Positions 43,585-54,229 of a DNA stretch of 64,000 nucleotides are shown here, in pieces (within the stretch, counting starts at the first letter, position 1; each line of letters begins with the position of its first letter). The position numbers and the translations under genes were made by a program. Below the pieces are notes generated by a model. The model was not told where the DNA came from. It did no database searches and worked only from the letters and a program-made list of their open reading frames with translations. This DNA is from Phytophthora sp. 'mugwort' (taxonomy: Eukaryota; Oomycota; Peronosporomycetes; Peronosporales; Peronosporaceae): assembly GCA_033558025.1 (NCBI GenBank), contig JAUCEF010000014.1, positions 3,534,001-3,598,000 on the forward strand. Reading direction: 5' to 3'.

Positions 43585-44188
43585 ATGAGTCGAGAATCGC
43601 CTTCCAGACGGAATCGGCACGACGCAATCATGCGTTTTAGAGACAAAGAATGGCTCAACGACGACTGCTTGATGCATTGGTATGACAACGATTCACGATG
43701 AATATGGCCCGACTGGTATCATTTCTCCGGCATTCTGCGGAACGGAAGACATTGAAGGGAATACAAGAACATCGCAGGCAGCGAACCGTTTCATAGTCGA
43801 AAAAATGCATTCGTGCTACTCCCAATCCATCTTGGCAATAATCACTGGTGTGGCGCCGTGTTCGACCTGAAAGCGACACCACGAACGCTCACTGTGTCTG
43901 ACCAGCAAAAGCGGAAGCAATTTGAGAAATTCGAAGCCAGCATCGAGACCTTGTTCGGGGAGACCACAAGCGCGATGCAAACAACGAGAGGAAGGTCTGA
44001 AGCAATCGGATGGCTACAACTGCGGCTCGCCCGTGCTTCTATTTTTCGAGTGTACTGTGCGAGGAATAGCCATTGCTAGTCTCCCAGTCAAAAGGTCGTC
44101 TACGATACATCAGAATGCGGTATATGCTGAAAGCATTGCTTGGGTAGCTTTAAGTTCTATCACTGAAGTGAAGTATCGTTTATTATAG
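43585..44188 (+). pseudogene. Ulp1/C48-like cysteine protease remnant
   Basis: From ATG 43585 reads FRDKEWLNDDCLMHWYDN, the N-terminal WLND motif of the Ulp1 fold, then PIHLGNNHWCGAVFDLKATP (catalytic His in NHW), an Asp in TVSDQQ, and one frame over SDGYNCGSPVLLFFECTVRG (catalytic Cys in NCG). The triad order His-Asp-Cys is that of SUMO/Ubl proteases. Three frames are needed, so it is inactive. Oomycete genomes carry many Ulp1-like genes, some inside DNA transposons; here it starts 39 bases from the LINE ORF1 start, head to head, perhaps because the LINE inserted beside or into it. Confidence 0.6.
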
Positions 44189-44232
44189 AAAGTTCATCAG
44201 GTGAACATTCTATACTAAACGATACTTCACTT
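44166..44232. repeat. near-perfect 30-bp inverted repeat with 7-base loop
   Basis: Left arm 44166-44195 (aagtgaagtatcgttta...) pairs with right arm 44203-44232 (...taaacgatacttcactt) with two mismatches in 30. It overlaps the last codons of the Ulp1-like frame. Confidence 0.8.
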
Positions 44233-45118
44233 GTACTCGTGTACGCATGAGAGAAATTATCATGTAGTCGTGCAATGATTTTGAGATTTGCGGCTCCTCA
44301 TATGTAGCATCTTACATGTCAGTAACGCGTACGATAGGTCGACGCACACTGAGCAGAAGGAATATTATACAGCTTCTCGGTGCAACGTCTTGATCTGCGC
44401 GGTGTGAGTGACGCCGAAGAAGCGTTCGAGCTTTATACACAAGTTTTGTGCACATTTAATCAACGTCCAAATTGTGTTTGTACGACATTTAGACGACTTT
44501 TCGTATGCGCAAACGGTAATATGTCTAAAATTAAAGAATTTATGAAATAGTCCAGCGTAATTTATGAAACAGACTCGTGTAATTTACTCATTGTGGGCCC
44601 ATATTGTGGCTTTTGTGCCTTTGTCCAATGGGAACACCGTGGATGTGTCTCACTGCGTGACTAATATACTCAATTAGGTGAGAAGGCACAAACCCGCGTT
44701 GTGACTCTAATTTCGATCTTTATTTTAGCCAAAGACCATGTCCTTGCCGGCCGAGCAATAACAACAAACCGAGGCTGCAGTACACCGAACGCCCTTTCCA
44801 CATCCTTGCGTCTGGACTCCTGCGCTGCCGGAAATTTATTTTGATTCTCATTTAAGGGCACTGCAATTGTCTTCACGAACATTTCCATTTTAGGTAGATA
44901 CCATCGCCGAGATATTACAAAAAGTCGTAAGGTTGGCCACTAACGACGTACGAAAACCGAGGTGCGCCATCATCAACATACTCAGCTATAAGCGGAGACG
45001 CGTTCAAGAATATTCAAAAAATCGTTGTGACTGCCTGGCATGCCAACAAATGCATGCCAATTTTTAGGTCCTGAATAGCCACAGTTTCTAGTACTACAGT
45101 TGCATCACGAGACGCTCC
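44233..45118. other. mostly non-coding; contains one Harbinger fragment
   Basis: Apart from the transposase fragment at 44670-44888, no gene is seen. The left end of the outer gypsy should lie in or before this stretch, but no LTR could be matched with a second copy. Confidence 0.35.
44670..44888 (-). pseudogene. PIF/Harbinger transposase fragment D
   Basis: Reads AAQESRRKDVERAFGVLQPR, then FVVIARPARTWSLAKI, the conserved region around the catalytic Glu of oomycete Harbinger transposases (the E of VERAFGVLQ). About 40 residues are convincing; the rest is lost. Confidence 0.6.
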
Positions 45119-45543
45119 TTGAAAAGCTCCATGCTATGCGCTAGGACAGTTCTTCATGTGATAAATCTCCAGGCGGACCTGGAGACCATCCTGGACAAGC
45201 AGAACCTCACGGAGCCGCCTTCGAGCTCGAGCAGCACTGACTGGTGTAGTACCTCGCCCTGCGCTCGCTCCGGACGGTTTTCGAGCGGTTGGCAAGGTGC
45301 GGTAGTCATTGCAAGAAACAAAGAAGTAGAAGAAACCTGTGGTGGTTCTGCACCTGCGTGGTGTCGTTGATGAAGGAGTTTGTGGCCTGGGAGCACGCGG
45401 CCCTAGTGAGCGCGAGCCCAGGTATCCCAGCAAGGTGGTGGCCATAAAGGAGGCAAAGGTCAAGGAGGATATCCAGGTTACGACGGGGTGGAGGAGCCGC
45501 CGGTGCCGCCGATAGTGGCAGGCACGGCACGCCTCCCCCAGGA
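45119..45543 (+). pseudogene. gag of outer gypsy element, left part
   Basis: Helical gag-like sequence (INLQADLETILDKQNL; LMKEFVAWEHAALVS) on the plus strand with stops. It is cut at 45543 by the inner gypsy element. The last bases (cagga) are repeated at 52552 where the outer gag resumes, and the frame ending ARLPQ continues there as EGQPEASRVDQTVVEEAV. Confidence 0.5.
45539..45543. repeat. target-site duplication, left copy (cagga)
   Basis: Five bases directly left of the left LTR, identical to 52552-52556 directly right of the right LTR. Confidence 0.75.
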
Positions 45544-45727
45544 TGTAACGGACTTGTGGCCGTTAATAGCTTAAGCAGCGCGTTGGGAAGTTGGTAGAAA
45601 ATTTGACTCTGTTTGTTTGTCGAGACGGTCTCGAGTGTCGAGACCGTCCCAACCATTAAATCTATAGTGGGCTCTGATTGGCCACCGCGCATTCGCGGTT
45701 GCACCCTTGTGACAATGGCCTGTCACA
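45544..45727 (-). repeat. LTR of gypsy B (3' LTR in element sense)
   Basis: 184 bp, tgtaacggac ... cctgtcaca. Contains an 11-bp hairpin, gacggtctcga/tcgagaccgtc, at 45624-45648 with loop gtg. Matches 52366-52551 along its whole length. Confidence 0.88.
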
Positions 45728-45740
45728 CCACCCCCTACTC
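45728..45740 (-). other. polypurine tract of gypsy B
   Basis: Directly inside the left LTR; on the element's sense strand it reads gagtagggggtgg, a purine run in the place where plus-strand DNA synthesis is primed. Confidence 0.55.
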
Positions 45741-46467
45741 AAGATTGGAACATGCAACTATCTAAAATCTAGAAAAAATCTGGGAACGAGCGGCTTGGAC
45801 TTGTGGCAGTTCACATTCGGATTGGCGGAGACGCAGGACATGACAGCAGCAGCATGGATGCGGGGAACGCCGCGCCGAGGGAGCGCTGCACGTACGAGGA
45901 GACGCTGGAGCAGTGGGCGCTGTATGACTGTAGCGTCATCGAAGACTGTCGGGGAGACGGCGAGATGCGCAGGCTGTTCGAGCGCTGGAGAGCGACTCGG
46001 AGCAAGCCCGTCACGACGACAGGTGCCGTGTCAGGTGCCGTGTCAGGTCCCTGGACCGCTCCTGGACTGCCTTCATCGAGCGGTGGAACACGGAAGGCGC
46101 TGCCACGTTCAACCAGAAGCTTGAAGCGCGTGAGGAGACTAAGGCGCGGCTGTCGGTCCGCGGACTGGCAAGAAGCATCTGCGATGCATCTTGGGAAGTT
46201 GATCGCGTTTGTTGTTTCGTCCATTATCGCATGGGGTGTGGATCTTGTCGATGCTACAACGTACCGCGACATAGCGATGCAGATTGGCTAAGGATCACCG
46301 ACGAGACGCCTCTCTCCGAGACCGAGCGGACTGTGGTCGGTCGCTTTGAAGCCGCGTTGTGTGGAGTAAGCGCGGCGCGCCGCTTGGAGGAGCCGGGTCC
46401 GGTACAAGGCTTGCCTCGTACGCCGTCACGCAGTCCGGAAGTCCGCGAGAAGGACCGCGTGTGGCTC

Positions 46468-47573
46468 TTAACTATCCGGCATTGGCCCCAGCCAACGTGC
46501 AAGGTACTGACAATGTGACGGAACTGCGCCGTCGCGGTGACGAGCACCTGCGACCCATCCGTGGGGCAGCACAAGCATCATCGTGCTGCAGGATTGCCTC
46601 CACAATATGCCGAACGTTACCAGCACCGTCGACAACACACGCAGGACCATCGCGCTCAAACGAAGCAGCGCGACCGCTTGCAGGACGCTGCGGTCGTGCA
46701 GCGTTTCTCGACCGCCTTGCTCGCCGTCTGGAAGTGCCGGAGCGCGAGAACCAAGAGCTGCGTCTCGGGCTGCGTCAGCAGGAGCCGCTGCAGGGTCGTG
46801 GATGGGACACTGGTGACTGCCAGCGTCGTTGAGGATAATCGCAGAGTGGTATCGCCGCAGCCGGCCGACGTAGGAGGTAGGGTGTAATCGTAGCGCCGTA
46901 GGTAGTTGTAGTGTGTAGGCGTCACCCAACACCTTCAACACTATGAATGGTCCAATATATGGGGCGCGGGCTTGTTCGCGCCCAAATTGGTCACCAAAGT
47001 GGGTTGAATGCCGGTCGTGGACAGCAAGACGTGGTCGCCCACGGCAAACTTCTCCAGTCTTCTTGCGGCCGCGTCGATCAGCATTCTCCTTCTGGTAGTC
47101 GACTGTCACGCAATAGCATCACGAACGTAGCGTACCACACTCTGGCGCCGCTACAGAAACTCATTGACAGCCGCAGCGTCACGCGGTTGTGGTTCCGGAT
47201 TGGGGTCGGGGTTCGCTGGAGGAGGCGTGGGCAAAGCTGCCGCGCTTGATATGGCTTCATATTCGATTGCATGAGGAAGCTGACGTGGGCTGATCAGCGT
47301 CCGACTTGTCGAAACAGCAAGGTCTGATGGTGCCGCTCTCGTGGAGACACTCAGACGTGATTTGCGAGCCGGAGTCGTGATCTCTCCCGCTGATGCCACC
47401 CTCGTGGCGGCACGCGTACGCATTCCTTGTGCTGCATCTCGGGCTCCATGCCGAGTTGTGACTTCATGGAGCAAGGTGGAGATAACGCTGTCAGCGCTCT
47501 GGTCATTGGGAAGATTCACCGAGTCGCGTGCCGCGGTGAGATCCGTGTTCTCGTTATCGGCGTCTACTTGCAT
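46468..47573 (-). pseudogene. integrase C-terminal region and chromodomain of gypsy B
   Basis: After a low-complexity stretch (47573-47151) comes EKFAVGDHVLLSTTGIQPTL, then APYIGPFIVLKVLGDAYTLQ and RLHPTSYVGRLRRYH, the conserved post-integrase domain. The end of the frame (QYLARWLGPMPDS) resembles the middle of a chromodomain. Such tails steer integration to particular chromatin. One frame change separates the stretch from the integrase core. Confidence 0.65.
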
Positions 47574-48454
47574 CCAGCTGGCATCCAGCGCTCCTTGGCA
47601 TGGAGCGCTGTAACACGGGGCTGTCGACCGTAGTTGACGTAAAATGGCGTCAGTCCGGTCGACGCGTGTATTGCATTGTTGGGGGCGAACTCAACCATGG
47701 GCAGGAACGAGCACCACGACGTGCACGACGTGACGAATCTTCTCAGTACGTCCTCGACGATTCTGTTCGCGCGTTCGGTCTGGCCATCCGTCTCTGGCTG
47801 TGACGCGGTGGACATCTTCAACCGCGTCCCCACCAGCTTGAAGAGTTCGGTTTTGAAGGCAGCGGTGAAGCGTGGATCTCGATCGGAGATGATCGAGGTC
47901 GGCAAGCCGTGATGCCTGTAGACGATGTCGAGGAATATCGCCGCGGACTGCGGCGCGGTGATTGTGGGGATAACCGGAGCGAGATGAAGCATCTTGCTAA
48001 AACGATCAATGAAGGCGAGAATACCGGTGCGGCCATGAGCATCCCGAGGCAGCCCAAAGACAAAGTACCTACTCACGGAGGACCACGGACCCGCTGCAAC
48101 TGGGAGGGGTCGAAGCGGGCCCTGCTTCGACTGCGACGGCTTGACGCGCTGGCACGCTTCGCAGGAGAGTACACACTTCCACTTGTACATGTGCGGCCAG
48201 TAGAAATCTCGAGAATGCGACGCGAATGTCTTCTCTCGTCCAAGGTGGCCGCCGCTGGGAGCGTCGTGAAATTCATGAATCAGCCGAGCCCTAAGATCGT
48301 CGCCCAGCGGGACGACGATGCCCGGCGTGTCCGCGCGATCGACGCAGTAGGTGAGCAGATTCCCTTCTAGTCCGTACCGGTCGATGCGGGCACGGCTCCG
48401 CGCGGACAACCGGCGTCGCGCCGTGTCGGACGGGTCTCTCATGTACTTGATCAT
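47564..48454 (-). pseudogene. integrase of gypsy B, catalytic Asp altered
   Basis: One long open frame of 296 codons. The HHCC zinc domain is clear (LIHEFHDAPSGGHLGREKTF, then CEACQRVK). In the core, the first catalytic Asp (normally S-M-D-F) reads VSRYFVFGLP, so Tyr 130 stands in its place (codon on 48065-48067). The second Asp is in SIISDRDPRF and the Glu in TDGQTERANRIV. Length and order are normal for Ty3 integrases. The frame is intact but the enzyme should be inactive without the first Asp. Confidence 0.82.
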
Positions 48455-48492
48455 CTCGGAGAACGCCGCATCCGACTCGTACGCGGCCGATA

Positions 48493-49237
48493 TCAGTTGC
48501 GGAACGGAGTAGTCGCTGCGACGTCTACTGTATCGACTCCGTCAGCGATGCACATAGCACACTCGTCGTCATCGTCGCCACTGACTGCGTGGCGTCCTGA
48601 TTGCACGTATTCTGGCCGACGCGAAAGCGCATCGGCGAGGATGTTCATCTTGCCTGGCTTGTAGTGCACGACGGAGTTGTACTCGGAGAATAGAGAGAGC
48701 CAGCGTGCCATGCGCTGGGAAAAATGAGGGATCTTCATCGCCGTCCGAAGTGACGCATGATCCGTGTAAACAGCGAAAGTCTGTTCACCCAGGAGGTACA
48801 CGCGAAACTGATGAGTGCGTACCGCATGGCCAGTAACACCTTGTCGTGTACGGGGTAGTTCTGCTCCGCCGGTTTTAACTGACGCGACTGGCAACTCACC
48901 ACGCGTTCGCGTCCCTCGTAGTCGAACTGCATAAGGGCGCAGCCAATCGCGAAGTCGATCGCGTCGCACAGCACGTGGAAGTGGAAGTGGTCGGGCAGCA
49001 TCAAGACGGGTGCGGTGGATAAGCTCGTCTTCACGGCGTCGGATGCCGTTTGGTATTCAGGTCGCCACGATCACGCGGTGTCTGCCTTGAGAAGCTGCGA
49101 CAACGGACGGATAGTCGATGTGAAGTTCTTCCAGTAGTGGTGGAGGTACGTCGCGATACCCAGCCACTAACGAAGCTGCTTCTGATTCTGAGGCGCGGGC
49201 CAAGCGCGGATGGCTTCAATCGTTTCCGGGTCAGCAC
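48493..49237 (-). pseudogene. RNase H of gypsy B
   Basis: Three frames: 49237-49031 joins the RT thumb (a WLGIATYLHHYWKNF-like reading in another frame), 49034-48735 has VLCDAIDFAIGCALMQFDYE and SRQLKPAEQNYPVHDKVLLA, and 48969-48493 has FAVYTDHASLRTAMKI and VVHYKPGKMNILADALSRRP. These are the Asp-containing RNase H motifs of Ty3 elements (D of LCDA, E of the EQNYPVHDKVLL region, D of YTDH, D of ADALSR). Frameshifts prevent a single product. Confidence 0.75.
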
Positions 49238-49380
49238 GGACTCCTTCCGTGCTGACGTAGCTCCCGAGCACTAAGATCTCGAGAGCGCAGAAGATGCACT
49301 TCTTCAACTTGGCGAACAGCTTGTTCTCCCTTATCACTTCGAACATCTGCCGCAGGTGTTAAGGTGCATCTCGACGTCCG

Positions 49381-50547
49381 TCATGCCGCCGCGGCATGAC
49401 TGTGAATGAAGATGTCGTCGAAGTAGCTGGGTGCGAAGTCTCGGAACGGTCGGAGCAAGTTCGACACCATGCGACGGAAGGTGGCAGGGGCATTCTTGAG
49501 CCCCTGCGGCATCACAAGCCATTCCCAAAGCATTCCACTGGGCGTGCTGACGGCAGTCGACGGCACGTCAGCTTCGCGCATCAAGATCTGGTAGAAGCCA
49601 TCCATCAATTCAATGGCGCTGAACTTGGAGCTGCCGGACATAGTGTCGAGCACCATGTCCTTCCTCGGAATCGGCGTCTGCGCTGGGATGGTGGCGTCGT
49701 TGAGCTTGTTGAAGGCGTGGATTATCCCCCATTCGCCGGTTGCTTTCTTCACGCAGAACGTCGGGCTGGAATGCGGAGACAGACTCTCACGGACATGGCC
49801 AGCTTGTCGGCGACCCTAGAAGAAGGCGTCGATTGCTTCAACTTGATCACGGGGAAGCAGCCACTGTCGCGTCACAGAGTACTTTGCGCCGGACACGAGG
49901 TCGATCTCGTACCGGACTCCACGATCGAGCGGAAGGACGGCTGGGACCTTGTCCGGGAAGATATTGATGAACTCTCGTACGAGAAGAGCGACTGGGTTCC
50001 CGGCGGCCTCGAGAGCCGGTAACGACTGAGCAGCGTATCGCGCCGCACGAGCGTTCTTTGGTTCGGCTCCTTTCGGACGTGTACGAGCGTCGGACGTTGG
50101 GTCCGAAGCGTGGGTCTCGACGGCAGCGATGGACGCAGCGTCTTCGTCCACGATCATGCACACTTGCTCGATCTCGCCCCTCTTCAGGTCACGAAGGAAA
50201 TGTTTCCACGAGAGGCCAGGCAGCCGTGTGATCTCGGCGGCGTCGCATGGAGGGCAAGCAACCTCGACGTTGTAGGCACGCGGAGGCCCGTCTGCGTTAA
50301 TCCCCACCAGGACTGAGATCACCTCGGACTCAGTCTCAATTGGATTCTCCGACGGTGCACGAGGTCGTCGCGAGTTTCGACGGCCGTGACGACGAACTGG
50401 TTGTGGAGTGTCTTCCACGGCAGACGAGGAGAGCCCATGCTCGATCATGTCAACAGGATTGGGGCGCCGGGACTCAACATCGGCAAGAAGACGCGGGACG
50501 ATTGGTTCGGCCGCGTCGACTTCTCCAGGGGGCTCCTGCTCGACCAC
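49381..50547 (-). pseudogene. linker and reverse transcriptase of gypsy B
   Basis: 50547-49816 holds the linker and the RT start (VPAVLPLDRGVRYEIDLVSG), ending at a stop after AIDAFF. 49752-49381 continues with WGIIHAFNKLNDATIPAQTP, FSAIELMDGFYQILMREADV, MPQGLKNAPATFRRMV and the catalytic YFDDIFIHSH. The sequence between lies in another frame. It copies element RNA into DNA. The family is close to gypsy A at 11-14 kb (shared IPRKD, MLWEWLVMPQGL, YFDDIF). Confidence 0.78.
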
Positions 50548-50754
50548 TAGCAGGAACTCATGCTGATCGCGTGTGGGAGACCACGCTCAACCACCTCATC
50601 ATGTTCTTCTTCAGGGGAGCCACTGCTCATCGGACGTGGGAACTCATGCTCGACCACTCGGAGATGTCCCGAGACTCCTGCTCAGGCCCGGCGCAGGTTG
50701 CGTGTTCGCATAGCGCACACGAAGGACCATCGCCCATTTTACGTGCAGCATGGG

Positions 50755-51349
50755 TCATGGAGTCGGGGTCCATGACTGCCACATGCAGCCACTCGTTTGG
50801 CGTTCCCTGGGTAAGTCAACACTGCATTCACATCGATGCCTCTTGGACGGACTGCCAGTCAGCCAGTCGATGTCATGCTGGTGGCGTGCTAGCCAAGGGA
50901 TCCCGAAGACGCAGTCGAAGGAGCCGCCCAGCTCGATCACCAAGAACTCTTCCGAACTGTGGAATCCGTCGAACTCGTACGTGAAGGTGGTTGAGCGCCG
51001 CGTCTTCCCGTCGACGTACTTCACGATCATGTCACCAGGATCTTCACGAATGTTCGTGTCCGCCGGTAACATCGACAAACTCTCGGCCCAAACAAAGTTG
51101 TTCGTCGCGCCCGAGTCCAGCAGAGCACGAAGCGGACGCTTCGCGCCTTCAACATGGCGACTGAGCACAGTCAGTCTCGAGTCGCCGCCGGACGTGGTGG
51201 CAAATAGTTGTGTACGAAGCACGGAAGGGCTAGGTAGGGGCTCTTCCACCAGAGAATCATCTCTCCTTCCACGACCAGTAGGGCGCCCGCCCCTACTTGT
51301 TGTCGCCATTTTTTGGAGCGGCGACGTCGTTCGCAATCGTGACGTTCGC
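50755..51349 (-). pseudogene. aspartic protease of gypsy B
   Basis: Reads RPLRALLDSGATNNFVWAES with the active-site DSGAT, then MIVKYVDGKTRRS and GGSFDCVFGIPWLARHQHDI, the C-terminal ILG/FG-IPWL signature. The domain is in one frame and complete, though its frame differs from those before and after it. Confidence 0.75.
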
Positions 51350-52351
51350 CTATACCGGCGACGGCGCGCGGCACTTTGTTTTTTTTGCCGCGTGATGTCC
51401 GGGTTTACCACAGCGGAAGCATCGCATCGGGCGCGGACTGCGCGTCGATGACGGTGTTGTTGATCGTGTCGATGACGTCGGCGCCCGACGTTCACCGTAG
51501 TCTTGAATCGCATCCACTTCCATGGATTCCGGCTCAGGCGCCGGAGTCCGGCTTGCGACGCCGTCACACTGCAGTCTTCGCGTAGTCGCAAAGGCCTCGT
51601 CCAGTGTCATCGAAGCCTTTCAGGTCAGGTAGAAACGCTGGTAGCCAGTGTTCATACCGGAGATGAAGACATGGACCTGCGTCGCCATGCCAACGGGATG
51701 GATCGTGATGCACGACACGAGGTGTCCCGCGCGCTGGATGTACTCGAACATGGGCATGCATCCCTGCTTCAACGACAGGAAGGCCGAGCACTGATGATCT
51801 CGTCTTGGGGCAGCTCGAACGCGAGCCGCAGGTCAGCCTTCATAGACGCCATGGTCGGGAAGCAGGAGGCGTCGGCAACGAGCTTGCCGAGCGCCCACCC
51901 CTTCGCCTTCCCTGCCAGCTTGGACAGGAGAAAGCGCGTTCGCCCGATCTCGGTAGACAGCTGCCGAGCTTCAACTGCATTGTTCACCTCGCAGAACCAG
52001 CGATTCAAGTGAAGGCGACCATCGCCTTCGCAGCTGTACGTGGAGACATCAAGCTTCACGATGTCTGCCTTTCTTAATCAGCGTGGGAGTGGTCCCGCGC
52101 TGACGAAGATGAGCGAGCTCACGTGCCATGAACCCTTGGGCGGTCAGGCGTTGTTGTTGTTCCGTACCGGCGGTCAGGGATGTCTTGATAACGCAGTCAC
52201 CAGACACTGCAGCGATGCGATGCAGTGCCTCCCACTCGAACAGCGACAAATGAGGAAAGCTGGCATGCTCGAGCGAGATATCGGTTGATCCTCTGAGGGT
52301 GGACGCATCGTTTATCGACGTGCCGTTTATTTTGGTCGTTGGACGGATCAC
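51350..52351 (-). pseudogene. gag of gypsy B
   Basis: Three pieces: 52351-52049 (N-terminal), 52059-51769 with RLHLNRWFCEVNNAVEARQL and KLAGKAKGWALGKLVADASC (capsid region), and 51610-51350 with CFRCGKPGHHAAKKTKC, a CCHC zinc knuckle stretched by an A-run that may hide an indel. Two frame changes. It would form the virus-like particle. Confidence 0.68.
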
Positions 52352-52365
52352 GAAGTGCTAGCAGG

Positions 52366-52551
52366 TGTAGCGGACTTGAGGCCGTTACTAGGTTACACTA
52401 GCGCGTTGGTAAGTTGGTCGGAAATTTGACTCTGTTTGTTTGTCGAGACGGTCTTGACACTCGAGACCGTCCCAACCATTAAATCTATAGTGGGATCTGA
52501 TTGGCCAATGCGCATGCGCGGTGGCAACCCGTGTGACAGTGGCCTGTCACA
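52366..52551 (-). repeat. LTR of gypsy B (5' LTR in element sense)
   Basis: 186 bp, tgtagcggac ... cctgtcaca. The hairpin gacggtct-tga/tcgagaccgtc is kept with one mismatch, although the loop side has changed. Followed directly by cagga. Confidence 0.88.
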
Positions 52552-52556
52552 CAGGA
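52552..52556. repeat. target-site duplication, right copy (cagga)
   Basis: Matches the five bases directly left of the left LTR (45539-45543). Confidence 0.75.
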
Positions 52557-52902
52557 GGGGCAGCCGGAGGCGAGCAGAGTGGACCAGACGGTGGTCGAAG
52601 AGGCGGTGGACTTTCACATCGCCACGGAGCCCAAGCGGCAACATCACCCGCAGGAGGAAGCGCTTCCATCGGGAGCATCCAGAGGCAGCAGATCCGTTGC
52701 ACGTCTCTGCCTGAAATGCGGGCTAGTGAACCATATGGTACGAGACTACCCACGGGTGCAGTCCAGTGAGGCTGTCCAACTCCTGAAGGAACTAAGAGTC
52801 CGGAAAGACGCTGCTCGCGTCAATGGCGGCGCAAGGACCGTGGACGATGCGGCGACGACCCGACGCCTATCGAACAAGCAAAAGAGGAAGACCGATGCAT
52901 GA
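52552..52902 (+). pseudogene. gag of outer gypsy C, right part with zinc knuckle
   Basis: Reads EASRVDQTVVEEAVDFHIAT, then LCLKCGLVNHMVRDYPR, a CCHC knuckle whose last Cys is Tyr, then a basic tail (RRLSNKQKRKTDA) and a stop at 52902. Confidence 0.6.
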
Positions 52903-52915
52903 CCCTAGGCGGTCG

Positions 52916-54180
52916 TTTACGGCGTCCTAGTCAAGGCTCTCGTGATTGACACGGGAGCCGACACCTCCCACGGGGCAAGAGGGGTCGTGGACACGTTGAA
53001 ACGTGCCGGGTGCAATGAATCCGCTGGCCGCGATCGACGAGGTACGGTTGATCACGTCGGCGGGACTGCTGGTTTTGTGGAGCCTCGCCTGTTACGTCGA
53101 GGAGAAGAACGGAGAAGAACGCGTCCATGAACTTTACACTCCATCATTGGCCGTCCTAAGCTACTCACGGACGAGTTGGTGGTGCGCGCAAAAGACGCCA
53201 AGCCAGAATGGGAGCTCGCTGGAGTCGGCGAGACTCGAGAGCGGACCCAAGTTGAGACAACGCCGCTTCAGCGAGTACACCGGCTCCAGGAAGCCGTACG
53301 AGAGTCGACGCAGGATGATAATAACATCGAACGGTACGAGACGCGCAAAGCCCCACCGACTTCGGAGGCGGTGGCTGCAGTCGAGGTCACGCGGTACCTG
53401 AGAACGAAGGTGGATCTTGTGGTGAGCATGGGTCTCGTCCTGCGAGTCACAGCCAAGTTGGAGAAGATATTGAAGGCACGACTCGACTGCTTCCGAGTCG
53501 AGTTCGGCCACGACGCGCCGGTACGAGTGGCGCCGCTCGAAGTGCGACTGAAGCCGGGAGCGACGTCGACTAAGCACAGCCGAGACGATATTCTCCGAAC
53601 GACATAGCCTTCCTTGAATAGTACACGGCTGTGCTGCTGGAGAACCACCTGGTGTACGTAAACCATGGGCTTCGGCACCCAGGATAGTCCGCAAGAAATA
53701 AAGGATGTGGACCCTACGACGGTCAAGAGAATGACGATAGATACCCGGGGTGTTAACGAAAGGATGGAACTGACGCCATGGCCGATGCCCGTGTTAGAAG
53801 TGGTGGTGAGCAAGCTTGACGGGCGAATTCCTTCTTTGTGTTTGGCTGGTTCAAGGGATGCTGGCAACTGCCGCTGCATCCAGACTCACAGGAATTGCTC
53901 GCTTTCGTGACAAATCGGGGTATGCACATCCCCACGTGGGTGGCCATGGGGGCTACAGACGCGGTGGCGTACTGCCAGGGGGTCGTATAGGAGATGTTTT
54001 GTGATATCTGAGCAACGGCATTCTTGCGTGGCTAGATGATATTTTAGGGTATGCGAAAACGGAAGAAGAGCTCCTCTGACTATTGAACAGCGTACTCGAG
54101 TCCTGTGAACGCTTGGGTTGAAACGGCAATGTCAAGAAGTGTGAATTTTTTTTTTTTACTATCTGGAAATGAAGTGGTGT
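52916..54180 (+). pseudogene. protease and reverse transcriptase of outer gypsy C
   Basis: VLVKALVIDTGADTSHG is the protease active site (DTGA). 53176-53607 is the linker, ending VAPLEVRLKPGATSTK, the start of the RT. 53686-54180 reads RMTIDTRGVNERMELTPWPM, then in another frame WFKGCWQLPLHPDSQELLAF and MGATDAVAYCQGVV, and a damaged catalytic box (LDDIL-like at about 54031-54047). Many stops. Confidence 0.68.
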
Positions 54181-54229
54181 TGAAAGCTAATCAACCTATC
54201 GTTTGGTGCAGATAGAAAACGAAGTCGGC

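Larger units (their letters stand above)
45544..52551 (-). mobile_element. full-length Ty3/gypsy chromovirus B, nested in another gypsy
   Basis: A 7008-bp element in minus orientation, bounded by LTRs of 184 and 186 bp that both begin tgta and end tgtcaca on the plus strand, and flanked by cagga on both sides. Internal order right to left: gag with zinc knuckle, protease, linker, RT, RNase H, integrase, chromodomain-like tail, then a polypurine tract by the left LTR. The LTRs differ at roughly one base in eight, so insertion is old, and every domain carries breaks. It lies inside the gag of the outer gypsy. Confidence 0.9.

Noticed and set aside
49396..50022. 208-codon plus-strand frame
   Set aside because: Antisense to the gypsy B reverse transcriptase.
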